Source: Streptomyces sp. R21 (GTDB taxonomy: Bacteria; Actinomycetota; Actinomycetes; Streptomycetales; Streptomycetaceae). Taken from it: a stretch of 64,000 bases of DNA. The stretch lies in NCBI RefSeq assembly GCF_041051975.1, contig NZ_CP163435.1:3472001-3536000 (forward strand). Reading direction: 5' to 3'. The notes under the pieces were generated by a model, which was not told the origin of the DNA, made no database searches, and was given only the letters and a program-made list of their open reading frames with translations. A program made the translations under genes and the position numbers. Positions 15,849 to 24,351 of this stretch are shown piece by piece; position 1 is the first letter of the stretch, and each line of letters starts with the position of its first letter.

Positions 15849-16072
15849 GGTTCCTCTTCCCGAGCGGTGCGAGCGCGCTCGCGTGCGGGGTGCGCTCCTG
15901 TGCGGGTTGCGCTCTGTACCGGTTTGAGTGCCCTCGTCCTGAGCCTAGGAGACACCGGATCGGCGCGCTATGCGATCGGCGTGCGGCATCCCGCCGTCCT
16001 GTGGACCGTGCCATTCGCCGAATACCCGGTATCTGTGACGGCGAACACATGAACCACTGCGTGATCGTCTCG

Positions 16073-16078
16073 TAACAT
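16073..16078 (+). promoter_or_regulatory. -10 element (TAACAT) for leaderless start at 16085
   Basis: TAACAT ends 6 nt before the ATG of the hydrolase gene; no Shine-Dalgarno is present. Confidence 0.55.
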
Positions 16079-16084
16079 TGCCGC

Positions 16085-17056
16085 ATGTCTTCGACCGAGC
16101 TGCCCTCCGCGCTGGCTGCCCCTGTCACTCCGAAGGTCAGTGCCGTCAAGGTCGCGGAGGGGGAGCAGCTGCGGTCCGTCGGGCTGCCGGGGATCACGCT
16201 GACGGTGCGGTCGAGACCGGCGACGCGCGAGGGGCTGCCGCCCGCGCTGTACGTGCACGGCCTCGGCGGCTCCTCGCAGAACTGGTCGGCGCTGATGCCG
16301 CTGCTCGACGGGCTCGTGGAGAGCGAGGCCCTCGACCTGCCCGGCTTCGGCGACTCGCCGCCGCCGGACGACGGCAACTACTCGGTGACCGGGCACGCGC
16401 GCGCGGTCATCCGTTATCTCGACGCCTCCGGGCGCGGGCCTGTGCACCTGTTCGGGAACTCGCTGGGCGGGGCCGTCACCACGCGCGTCGCGGCCGTACG
16501 GCCCGATCTCGTCCGCACGCTCACCCTGGTCTCGCCCGCGCTGCCCGAACTGCGCGCGCAGCGCACCGCCTGGCCGACAGCCCTGCTCGCGGTGCCCGGC
16601 GTGGCGCAGCTCTTCACCCGGCTCACCAAGGACTGGAGCGCGGAGCAGCGCGTCCGCGGGGTCACGGCGCTCTGCTACGGCGATCCCGGCATGGTCACCG
16701 ACGAAGGGTTCCGCAACGCGGTCGAGGAGATGGAGCGACGGCTCGCCCTCCCCTACTTCTGGGACGCGATGGCCCGCTCCTCGCGCGGCATCGTGAACGC
16801 GTACACGCTGGGCGGCCAGCACGGGCTGTGGCGCCAGGCCGAGCGGGTGCTCGCGCCGACGCTCCTCATCTACGGCGGCCGTGACCAGCTCGTCGCCTAC
16901 CGCATGGCCCAGCGCGCGGCCCGCGCCTTCCGCGACTCCCGGCTGCTGACGCTGCCGGACGCGGGACACGTCGCGATGATGGAGTACCCGGAGACGGTGG
17001 CCACCGCCTTCCGTGAGCTTCACGCCGAGGCCGGCGCCAACGGTTCGGGGAGCTGA
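16085..17056 (+). CDS. Alpha/beta-fold hydrolase
   Basis: 323 residues, no signal peptide. Canonical features: HGLGGSSQNW (oxyanion-hole region, about 58-67), the nucleophile elbow FGNSLGGA (Ser126), a late acid in YGGRDQLV and catalytic His in DAGHVAMMEYPE. The fold and spacing fit the general esterase/lipase/C-C hydrolase group; the substrate cannot be told. Leaderless start is likely. The DUF3152 gene follows after 8 nt in the same direction, so the two probably form an operon. Confidence 0.88.
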   Translation: MSSTELPSALAAPVTPKVSAVKVAEGEQLRSVGLPGITLTVRSRPATREGLPPALYVHGLGGSSQNWSALMPLLDGLVESEALDLPGFGDSPPPDDGNYSVTGHARAVIRYLDASGRGPVHLFGNSLGGAVTTRVAAVRPDLVRTLTLVSPALPELRAQRTAWPTALLAVPGVAQLFTRLTKDWSAEQRVRGVTALCYGDPGMVTDEGFRNAVEEMERRLALPYFWDAMARSSRGIVNAYTLGGQHGLWRQAERVLAPTLLIYGGRDQLVAYRMAQRAARAFRDSRLLTLPDAGHVAMMEYPETVATAFRELHAEAGANGSGS

Positions 17057-17064
17057 GGCGCGGC

Positions 17065-18444
17065 GTGGGACGTCATAGCCGCCGGGGGCGGGCCGACAAC
17101 AAGAAAGAGACCACCGGGGAGATACCGGTGGTTTCTGTGCCGGGTGCGCGGCCGGGTCCAGGGCCCAGGCAGGGGCAGGGCGTGGGTGCGGGGCAGGGTC
17201 CGGGGCAGGCTGTGCCTCGTTTCCCGGACGGTACGCCTGCCCATGGCGTCCCCCGCTTTCCGGACGGTACGCCCGCGCACGGCGTCCCCCGCTTCTCCGG
17301 AGGTGCGCCGCCCGTGCGGGGCGGGCATCCCGAGCAGCGTGAAGTCGGGGGCGGCTGGGGGCAGTCGGGGAATCAGGGGCCGAGGATTCCCGGGCAGCGG
17401 CAAGCGCCCGGACCAGGGCTCGGCGCCCGGCCAGGTCCCCGGCAGGCCGACGTCGACGCCTTCGACCTGGGCGCGGACGACGACGTGTTCGCGCCTCGCC
17501 GCACTCCTGTCCGCCACCACGACCCCTACGGCCCCGGCGCCGACCGTGAGCCGACGGGCGACGAGGTCACCGGGACCGGTCACGCCGGCGAGCCCCCGCT
17601 CCCCGGCATGGGCAAGCGGGCGAACGGCAAGGGCAGAGGCGGCAAGGGCCGGGCGTTCACCGGGATCGCGGCCGCCGCCGTCACCACCGTGCTCGCCATC
17701 GTCGTGGCCGGGCAGGTCACCGACGGGCGGGACGACTCCGCCGCACAGCCGCGGTCCGCCGCGGGCGGCGACCGTGACACCAGTGACTCCGCCTCGCGCG
17801 GCGACGGCCGGCCGACCCCGTCCGAGACGGCGCAGGCCGCGGTGCTGACGTACGACCAGAAGATGGCCAAGAGGTACCCGCTCGGCGCCAAGCTCAAGGC
17901 GTCGGGGAAATTCGATGCCGTGCCCGGCTTCGACAAGGCGCCCGGCAAGGGGCGCAAGTACACCTATCGCGTGGACATCGAGCAGGGGCTCGGGCTCGAC
18001 GGCGCGCTGTTCGCCGAGGCCGTGCAGAAGACGCTGAACGACAGCCGGAGTTGGGCCCACAGCGGCGCCCGTACCTTCGAGCGGATCTCCTCCGGGAAGC
18101 CCGACTTCGTGATCACGCTGGCGAGTCCGGGCACCACCGGAGTCTGGTGCGCCAAGTCCGGTCTGGACACCACCGAGGACAACGTGTCCTGCGACTCCGC
18201 CTCCACCGAACGCGTCATGATCAACGCGTACCGATGGGCGCAGGGATCGAAGACATACGGTGATCAAGTTCACGCCTACCGCCAGATGCTGATCAACCAC
18301 GAGGTCGGCCACCGTCTCGGATACGGCCATGTGACGTGCGACAAGGACGGTGAACTCGCCCCCGTCATGCAGCAGCAGACGAAGTTCCTCGACCACGACG
18401 GAATCCACTGCCGCGCCAACGCCTGGCCGTATCCCAGGAGTTGA
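17065..18444 (+). CDS. DUF3152 membrane-anchored putative zinc metallopeptidase
   Basis: 459 residues from GTG 17065 (GAGGCG upstream). The N-terminal ~190 residues are disordered, rich in Pro/Gly/Gln, with a three-copy repeat (VPRFPDGTPAHG) at about residues 51-80. One membrane segment (AFTGIAAAAVTTVLAIVVAG, about 195-215) then leads to an extracellular domain ending in HEVGHRLGYGH (about 412-422), an extended zinc-binding motif HExxHxxxxxH. DUF3152 is the family name I associate with this; the mycobacterial syntelog is Rv3207c. Several Cys residues in the outer domain may form disulfides. The substrate is unknown. Confidence 0.85.
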   Translation: MGRHSRRGRADNKKETTGEIPVVSVPGARPGPGPRQGQGVGAGQGPGQAVPRFPDGTPAHGVPRFPDGTPAHGVPRFSGGAPPVRGGHPEQREVGGGWGQSGNQGPRIPGQRQAPGPGLGARPGPRQADVDAFDLGADDDVFAPRRTPVRHHDPYGPGADREPTGDEVTGTGHAGEPPLPGMGKRANGKGRGGKGRAFTGIAAAAVTTVLAIVVAGQVTDGRDDSAAQPRSAAGGDRDTSDSASRGDGRPTPSETAQAAVLTYDQKMAKRYPLGAKLKASGKFDAVPGFDKAPGKGRKYTYRVDIEQGLGLDGALFAEAVQKTLNDSRSWAHSGARTFERISSGKPDFVITLASPGTTGVWCAKSGLDTTEDNVSCDSASTERVMINAYRWAQGSKTYGDQVHAYRQMLINHEVGHRLGYGHVTCDKDGELAPVMQQQTKFLDHDGIHCRANAWPYPRS

Positions 18445-18464
18445 CAGGCGGCTCTCAGGTCACG

Positions 18465-18493
18465 TTGACACGGGCCGAAAGTTCGTTCATATT
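18465..18493 (+). promoter_or_regulatory. TTGACA-N17-CATATT promoter of the Cys-rich leader peptide
   Basis: TTGACA (18465-18470), exactly 17 nt, then CATATT (18488-18493) ending 7 nt before the ATG at 18501. This is the best SigA-like promoter in the window and predicts a leaderless start on the peptide. Confidence 0.7.
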
Positions 18494-18500
18494 TTTCCGC

Positions 18501-18593
18501 ATGTCGCCTCACCACGCCTCCGCACGCGCCGCCATTGAGCTGGCGCTCATCGGCGTGACCGCGCTCTGCGTGGCCGACATTCTCTGTAGCTGA
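18501..18593 (+). CDS. Cys-rich leader peptide (Ms4533A-type)
   Basis: 30 residues: begins MSPHHASARAAIELALIGV and ends TALCVADILCS, with Cys at 23 and 29. This matches the Ms4533A family of short actinobacterial leader peptides, which end in Cys-containing motifs and precede sulfur-assimilation or transport genes. A strong promoter lies directly upstream, with the ATG at the predicted transcript start. Downstream, before the transporter, is a hairpin followed by TTTT. I infer that ribosome stalling at the Cys codons when cysteine is scarce controls read-through into the ABC transporter operon. Confidence 0.8.
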   Translation: MSPHHASARAAIELALIGVTALCVADILCS

Positions 18594-18636
18594 CGCCCGC
18601 CTTCGGCGCTCGCGTCGCGATCCTGCTGCACCTTTC

Positions 18637-18676
18637 CCGGTGACCCCACTGCTTCGTGGTCCCGTCACCCGGTTTT
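18637..18676 (+). terminator. Candidate attenuator hairpin ahead of the ABC transporter
   Basis: CCGGTGAC (18637-18644) pairs with GTCACCCGG (18664-18672, one bulged C), with an inner CCAC/GTGG stem (18646-18649 / 18656-18659), followed directly by TTTT (18673-18676). It is placed 44 nt after the leader peptide stop and 88 nt before the first transporter gene, as expected for a transcription attenuator. Confidence 0.55.
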
Positions 18677-18763
18677 CGACGACCTCGCGCCGAGGCGGAC
18701 GTCTGCTCCCGTTCGTCTCACATCGTGTCCATCTGTCTCATCATTCGAGAGGTCGTCCTTCCG

Positions 18764-20482
18764 ATGCGTCAATCGTCCGTCATAGCGCGCCGCGTGGCCG
18801 CGGCATCCGTCAGCCTGGTCGTGGCAGCGGGCGCCGCCGCCTGCGGGCCGAAGGACAACGATGCCAAGGGCTCCGGTGGCGACTCCAAGCCCCAGAAGGG
18901 CGGCACGCTCACCGTCCTCAACTCCGAGCCGCAGACCGACTTCGACCCGGCGCGGCTCTACACCTCCGGCGGCGGAAACGTCCCGTCCCTCGTCTTCCGG
19001 ACGCTCACCACGCGCAACCGCGAGAGCGGAGCCGCCGGTGCCGAGGTCGTCCCCGACCTCGCCACAGACACCGGCCGCCCGAGCAAGAACGCGACCGTGT
19101 GGACGTACACGCTGAAGAAGGGCCTCAAGTACGAGGACGGCAGTGCGATCACCTCGGCCGACATCAAGTACGGCATCGAGCGCTCCTTCGCCGCCGAACT
19201 CTCCGGCGGTGCCCCCTACTTGAGGGACTGGCTGGTCGGCGCGGCCGACTACCAGGGGCCGTACAAGGACAAGAAGGGCCTCGACGCGATCGAGACGCCG
19301 GACGCGCGCACCCTCGTCTTCCACCTGAACAAGCCCGAGGGCGAGTTCCCCTACCTCGCCACGCAGACGCAGTTCACGCCCGTGCCGAAGGCCAAGGACA
19401 ACGGCACGAAGTACGAGGAGCACCCCGTCTCGTCCGGCCCCTACAAGGTCGTCAAGAACGAGAACGACGGCGAGCGCGTCACCCTGGAGCGCAACACCCA
19501 CTGGTCCGCGGCGACCGACGCCGAGCGCAAGGCGTACCCCGACAGGATCGACGTACGGTCCGGGCTCGACTCGTCCGTGATCAACCAGCGGCTGTCCTCG
19601 TCCCAAGGGGCGGACGCCACCGCCGTCACCACGGACACCAACCTCGGCCCGGCCGAACTCGCCAAGGTCAGCGGCGACAAGGAACTCGCCTCCCGCGTCG
19701 GCACCGGCCACTTCGGCTACACGAACTACATCGCCTTCAACCCGAAGGTGAAGCCGTTCGACGACCCGAAGGTGCGCCAGGCGATCTCGTACGCCGTCGA
19801 CCGCACGTCCGTGATCAACGCGGCCGGCGGCTCCTCGCTCGCCGAGGCCGCCACGACGTACCTGCCGAACCAGAAGTCCTTCGGCTACACGCCGTACGAC
19901 CACTTCCCGGCGGGCAAGTCCGGCAACGCGGCCAAGGCGAAGGAGCTGCTGAAGGAAGCCGGTTACAAGAACGGCCTCACCGTCACGCTCACGCACTCCG
20001 ACGACAAGAACTTCGAGACCAGCCCGGAGATCGCCACCGCCCTCCAGGACGCCCTGAAGAAGGCCGGAATCACCGTCAAGCTCCAGGGACTCGAGGACAA
20101 CGACTACCGGGACAAGATCCACAGCGCCAAGACCGAGCCCGGCTTCTTCCTCGCCCACTGGGGTGCCGACTGGCCCTCCGGCGGCCCCTTCCTCGCCCCG
20201 ATCTTCGACGGCCGCCAGATCGTCAAGGACGGCGCCAACTTCAACACCGGCTTCCTCAATGACAAGTCGGTCAATGCCGAGATTGACGCGATCAACAAGT
20301 TGACCGACCTTGACGCCGCCGCCAAGAGGTGGGGTGCACTGGACAAGAAGATCGGCGAGCAGGCGCTGACCGTGCCGTTGTTCCACCCCGTCTACAAGCG
20401 CCTGTACGGCAAGGACGTCAAGAACATCGTGATCAGCGACTGGACCGGCGTTCTGGACATCTCCCAGGTCGCGGTGAAGTAG
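18764..20482 (+). CDS. Oligopeptide-type ABC transporter substrate-binding lipoprotein
   Basis: 572 residues from ATG 18764 (GAGAGG upstream). Lipoprotein signal: RRVAAASVSLVVAAGAAACG, so Cys about residue 27 is lipidated. The mature protein is a cluster C (SBP_bac_5, DppA/OppA) binding protein: GGTLTVLNSEPQTDFDPARLYTSG, later VWTYTLKKGLKYEDGSAITSADIKYGIERSF, then QAISYAVDRTSVIN. It captures peptides or other small solutes outside the membrane for the permease genes that follow. The Cys-rich leader upstream hints at a sulfur-containing substrate, such as a Cys-containing peptide; this is inference. Confidence 0.92.
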   Translation: MRQSSVIARRVAAASVSLVVAAGAAACGPKDNDAKGSGGDSKPQKGGTLTVLNSEPQTDFDPARLYTSGGGNVPSLVFRTLTTRNRESGAAGAEVVPDLATDTGRPSKNATVWTYTLKKGLKYEDGSAITSADIKYGIERSFAAELSGGAPYLRDWLVGAADYQGPYKDKKGLDAIETPDARTLVFHLNKPEGEFPYLATQTQFTPVPKAKDNGTKYEEHPVSSGPYKVVKNENDGERVTLERNTHWSAATDAERKAYPDRIDVRSGLDSSVINQRLSSSQGADATAVTTDTNLGPAELAKVSGDKELASRVGTGHFGYTNYIAFNPKVKPFDDPKVRQAISYAVDRTSVINAAGGSSLAEAATTYLPNQKSFGYTPYDHFPAGKSGNAAKAKELLKEAGYKNGLTVTLTHSDDKNFETSPEIATALQDALKKAGITVKLQGLEDNDYRDKIHSAKTEPGFFLAHWGADWPSGGPFLAPIFDGRQIVKDGANFNTGFLNDKSVNAEIDAINKLTDLDAAAKRWGALDKKIGEQALTVPLFHPVYKRLYGKDVKNIVISDWTGVLDISQVAVK

Positions 20483-20486
20483 CGCC

Positions 20487-21521
20487 GTGAGCGAGGCACT
20501 TGTCGCCACCGAGGTCCCCGAGGCGTCCGCTTCGGGGGCCTCGGGGGCCCGTCAGTTCTGGCGGCGGCTGCGCACGCAGCGCGCCGCCCTCGTCGCGGCG
20601 GCCGTCGTCGCACTGCTCGTCCTGGTCGCGCTCGCCGCACCGCTGCTCACGGCCGTCGAGGGCCAGGACCCCACCTCGTACCATCCCTCCCTCGTCGACT
20701 CCGCGCGCGGCGGTGTGCCGATCGGACCGCTCGGCGGGATCGGCGGGGGCCACTGGCTCGGCGTCGAACCCCAGACCGGACGCGACCTGTTCGCACGGCT
20801 GGTCTACGGAGCGCGGGTCTCGCTCGGCGTCGCGCTCGCGGCGACCGTCGTACAGGTGCTCCTCGGCGTCCTCGTCGGCGTCGCGTCCGGCCTCGGCAAC
20901 CGCTGGGTGGACCTGGCGCTCAGCCGGCTCACCGACGTCTTCGTCGCCATGCCGCTGATGGTGATGGCACTGGCCCTGCTCGCGATCGTCCCCACGAGCT
21001 TCCCGCGGCCCGTCCTGGTGGCGCTCGTCGTCGGCCTGGTCTCCGGCTGGGGATCGATGGCCAAGATGGTGCGGGCCCAGACCCTCACCCTCAAGGAGCT
21101 CGACTACGTCTCCGCGGCCCGGCTCAGCGGCTGGGGCTCCTGGCGGATCGCCCGCCGCGAGCTGCTGCCGGGCCTGGCGGCGCCCGTCATCACGTACTCC
21201 GCCCTCCTCGTCCCGCAGAACATCACCGTCGAGGCGGCCCTGTCCTTCCTCGGTGTCGGCGTGAAACCGCCGACACCGTCCTGGGGACAGATGCTCACCG
21301 CCGCCGACGTCTGGTACCAGGCGGCCCCGCAGTACCTGCTGCTGCCCGCCGGCTTCCTGTTCGTGACCGTCCTCGCGCTGACCGTGCTGGGCGACGGCGT
21401 GCGCACGGCCCTCGATCCGCGCGCGGCCTCACGGCTGCGGATCGGGACAGGGCGCAGGGGAGAGGCCAAGGCAGGACTTGGCACGAAGAGCCTTCGCGCG
21501 AAGAAGGGGGCCCGGGCATGA
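20487..21521 (+). CDS. ABC transporter permease (DppC/OppC-like)
   Basis: 344 residues, GTG start 4 nt after the preceding stop. A cytoplasmic N-terminus, then about six membrane segments. The permease EAA motif region reads DYVSAARLSGWGSWRIARRELLPGL, the usual contact with the ATPase. The extracytoplasmic section after the first segment (HWLGVEPQTGRDLFARLVYGARVSL) is typical of DppC. Here the C-type permease precedes the B-type, the reverse of the common B-C order. Confidence 0.9.
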   Translation: MSEALVATEVPEASASGASGARQFWRRLRTQRAALVAAAVVALLVLVALAAPLLTAVEGQDPTSYHPSLVDSARGGVPIGPLGGIGGGHWLGVEPQTGRDLFARLVYGARVSLGVALAATVVQVLLGVLVGVASGLGNRWVDLALSRLTDVFVAMPLMVMALALLAIVPTSFPRPVLVALVVGLVSGWGSMAKMVRAQTLTLKELDYVSAARLSGWGSWRIARRELLPGLAAPVITYSALLVPQNITVEAALSFLGVGVKPPTPSWGQMLTAADVWYQAAPQYLLLPAGFLFVTVLALTVLGDGVRTALDPRAASRLRIGTGRRGEAKAGLGTKSLRAKKGARA

Positions 21522-22516
21522 GCGGCTTCGGTGGGTTCGTGCTGCGCCGCGCGCTCGGCGCAGCTGTCACCCTGTTCGCCCTCTCGGTGATCATCTACGT
21601 CGTCTTCTACGTCACCCCCGGCAACGTCGCCCAGATCACCTGCGGCCCGCGCTGCTCACCCGTCCAGGTGCACCAGGTCGCCGAGCAACTCCAGCTCGAC
21701 GACCCGCTGTACGTGCGCTACTGGCACTTCCTGGAGGGCATCTTCGTAGGCCACGACTACTCGACGGGCACCTCCGTGCAGCACTGCTCGGCGCCCTGCC
21801 TCGGCCAGTCGTACCAGTCCGACCAGCAGGTCACCGAGCTGATCCTGGCGAAGCTGCCGGTCACCTTCTCGCTCGTGTTCGGCGCGATGGTGCTGTGGTT
21901 GATCCTCGGCGTCGGCAACGGTGTGCTGTCGGCCTGGCGGCGCGGCAGGCTCACCGAGCGGCTGCTGACCGGTCTCACGCTCGCCGGGTTCGCCACGCCG
22001 GTCTTCGTCATCGGCCTGGTGCTGATGATCGTCGTCTGCGGGCAGTTGGAGCTGCTGCCCTTCCCGCAGTACGTCGACTTCTCCGACGATCCCGAGCAGT
22101 GGGCCTGGAACCTGCTGCTGCCCTGGCTGTCGCTCGCCCTCATCGAGTCCGCCAAGTACGCCCGGCTGACCCGCTCCGCGATGCTGGAGACCCTCGCCGA
22201 GGACCATGTGCGCACCTTCCGCGCGTACGGCGTGGGGGAGCGGGCGATCGTCGGACGGCACGCGCTGCGCGGGGCCCTCGCGCCGGTCATCGCCCTCAAC
22301 GCCAATGACTTCGGGTCGGCGATCGGCGGGGCGGTGCTCACCGAGTCGCTGTTCGGACTCCCGGGCATCGGACGGGAGTTGGTGCACGCCGTGAAGGTCG
22401 TCGACCTGCCGGTGGTCGTCGGCATGGTCCTGGTGACCGGCTTCTTCGTAGTCCTTGCCAACGCCGTCGCGGACGTCCTGTACGCGGTGGCCGACCGACG
22501 GGTGGTGCTGTCGTGA
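21518..22516 (+). CDS. ABC transporter permease (DppB/OppB-like)
   Basis: 332 residues; the ATG overlaps the preceding stop by 4 nt. N-terminus FVLRRALGAAVTLFALSVIIYVVFYVTPGN is characteristic of DppB. The long first outer loop carries four cysteines (CGPRCSP and HCSAPCLG), an unusual enrichment for this family that might form two disulfides. EAA-type loop: HVRTFRAYGVGERAIVGRHAL. C-terminal segments are intact. It forms the channel with the DppC-like subunit. Confidence 0.9.
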   Translation: MSGFGGFVLRRALGAAVTLFALSVIIYVVFYVTPGNVAQITCGPRCSPVQVHQVAEQLQLDDPLYVRYWHFLEGIFVGHDYSTGTSVQHCSAPCLGQSYQSDQQVTELILAKLPVTFSLVFGAMVLWLILGVGNGVLSAWRRGRLTERLLTGLTLAGFATPVFVIGLVLMIVVCGQLELLPFPQYVDFSDDPEQWAWNLLLPWLSLALIESAKYARLTRSAMLETLAEDHVRTFRAYGVGERAIVGRHALRGALAPVIALNANDFGSAIGGAVLTESLFGLPGIGRELVHAVKVVDLPVVVGMVLVTGFFVVLANAVADVLYAVADRRVVLS

Positions 22517-24117
22517 GCCTCGTCCACAGCCTCGTCCACGTCACGGATCTGTCCGTCGAGTTCGGCGACCTGAGGGCCGTCGACGGGCTCTCCTTCAGCC
22601 TGGGGCAGGGCGCCGCCCTCGCCCTCGTCGGCGAGTCCGGCTCCGGCAAGTCCACTGTCGCCTCCGCCCTGTTGGGCCTGCACCGCGGCACGGGCGCGCG
22701 GGTCGGCGGCTCGATCGAGGTCGCCGGCGTCGACGTACAGGAGGCGTCCGAGGGCGAACTGCGGCGGTTGCGCGGTGCGCAGGCCGCCATGGTCTTCCAG
22801 GACCCGCTGTCGTCCCTCGATCCGTACTACGCCGTCGGGGACCAGATCGCCGAGGTGTACCGGGTGCACACGCGCGTATCCCGGCGAGCGGCACGCGCGC
22901 GTGCGGTGGAGGTCCTCGACCGGGTGGGCATTGCGGACGCGCGGCGGCGGTCGCGCTCGCGTCCGCACGAGTTCAGCGGCGGGATGCGGCAGCGCGCGCT
23001 CATCGCGATGGCGCTGGCCTGCGAACCCCGGCTGCTGATCGCCGACGAGCCGACCACCGCGCTCGACGTGACCGTCCAGGCCCAGATCCTCGACCTGCTG
23101 CACACGCTGCGCGAGGAGACCGGTATGGGGCTGTTGCTCGTCACGCACGACGTGGGTGTCGCCGCCGAGAGCGTCGACGAGGTGCTGGTGATGCAGCACG
23201 GGCGCGTGGTCGAACACGGGCCGGTCGCCGCCGTACTGGGGTCGCCCGAGAAGCCGTACACGCGTGAACTGCTGTCCGCCGTCCCTCGCGTGGAGACGGC
23301 CCGCGCGCCCTCGGAGGCGTCCGACGAGGTCGTCCTGGAGGCGAAGGGGCTGCGGCGCGAGTTCGGGCGCGGCAAGCGGGTGTTCACGGCCGTGGACGAC
23401 GTGTCGCTGGCCATCCACCGGGGTGAGACCCTCGGCGTCGTCGGCGAGAGCGGTAGCGGCAAGACGACCCTCGGACGGATGCTGGTCGGGCTGCTGGAGC
23501 CGACGGCGGGCGAGGTCCGTTACGGGGGGCACGCGCGCGTGGGGGTGAATCCGGCCGTGCAGATGGTCTTCCAGGACCCCGTGTCCTCCCTCAACCCGCG
23601 GCGCAGCGTGGGCGAGTCGATCGCCGACCCGCTGCGCGCGCGAGGGGAACGGGACGAGGGTCGGATCCGGGCGCGCGTACGGGAGTTGCTGGAGCGCGTG
23701 GGGCTGGAGCCCGCGCACCACGACCGCTATCCGCACGAGTTCAGCGGCGGGCAGCGACAGCGCGTCGGTATCGCCCGGGCCCTCGCCGCCGATCCGCGCG
23801 TCATCGTCTGCGACGAACCGGTGTCCGCCCTCGACGTGACCACCCAGGCCCAAGTGGTCGCCCTGCTCGGCGAGTTGCAGCGGGAACTCGGGCTCGCCCT
23901 GGTCTTCGTCGCGCACGACCTCGCCGTCGTACGACAGGTCAGCGACCGCGTCGCGGTGATGCGGCGCGGGCGGATCGTCGAACACGGGCCCGCCGACGAG
24001 GTGTACGAATCCCCGCGGGACCCGTACACGCAGCAGCTGCTGGCCGCCGTACCGGCCCTCGATCCGGTGGTCGCGGCCCGGCGCCGGGCCGCCCGCCGAG
24101 AGCTGGCGGTCGTGTGA
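22513..24117 (+). CDS. Fused double ATPase of peptide ABC transporter (DppD-DppF)
   Basis: 534 residues, starting with GTG overlapping the upstream stop by 4 nt. Two complete nucleotide-binding domains are joined: first Walker [10 protein letters not shown], signature [10 protein letters not shown], Walker [13 protein letters not shown]; second Walker [10 protein letters not shown], signature [10 protein letters not shown], Walker [13 protein letters not shown], with H-loops TH and AH following each. In most systems DppD and DppF are separate proteins; fusion is known in several bacteria. It powers import by the two permeases. The four genes 18764-24117 form a compact operon. Confidence 0.95.
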   Translation: MSLVHSLVHVTDLSVEFGDLRAVDGLSFSLGQGAALALVGESGSGKSTVASALLGLHRGTGARVGGSIEVAGVDVQEASEGELRRLRGAQAAMVFQDPLSSLDPYYAVGDQIAEVYRVHTRVSRRAARARAVEVLDRVGIADARRRSRSRPHEFSGGMRQRALIAMALACEPRLLIADEPTTALDVTVQAQILDLLHTLREETGMGLLLVTHDVGVAAESVDEVLVMQHGRVVEHGPVAAVLGSPEKPYTRELLSAVPRVETARAPSEASDEVVLEAKGLRREFGRGKRVFTAVDDVSLAIHRGETLGVVGESGSGKTTLGRMLVGLLEPTAGEVRYGGHARVGVNPAVQMVFQDPVSSLNPRRSVGESIADPLRARGERDEGRIRARVRELLERVGLEPAHHDRYPHEFSGGQRQRVGIARALAADPRVIVCDEPVSALDVTTQAQVVALLGELQRELGLALVFVAHDLAVVRQVSDRVAVMRRGRIVEHGPADEVYESPRDPYTQQLLAAVPALDPVVAARRRAARRELAVV

Positions 24118-24237
24118 CGGACGGTCGACCGGCGTGCGCCGGAAGGCCGGCCGCAGCCTAACGAAACGTAACTGCTTGATCCCTTAGCGCGACAGAACGC
24201 GACCCGCTCGGGAAAGTTACGACCGTTCACCCCTTCT

Positions 24238-24271
24238 GGTGGCGCGATGGACAACCGTCCGTCGCGCCACC
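24238..24271. promoter_or_regulatory. Nested hairpin between transporter and glycan operons
   Basis: GGTGGCGCGA (24238-24247) pairs perfectly with 24262-24271; inside it GGAC/GTCC pair across AACC, giving a near-continuous 15-step stem. It may terminate the transporter operon or be a regulator site for the glycosyltransferase operon; a second small inverted repeat (GCCGCC/GGCGGC, 24303-24322) follows. Confidence 0.5.
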
Positions 24272-24351
24272 GTCATGTCCGCATACCTTCGTCCCGCTGC
24301 GAGCCGCCGGGTCAACGGCGGCTCCCCATACGGGAGATCGGGGGTGCACTC

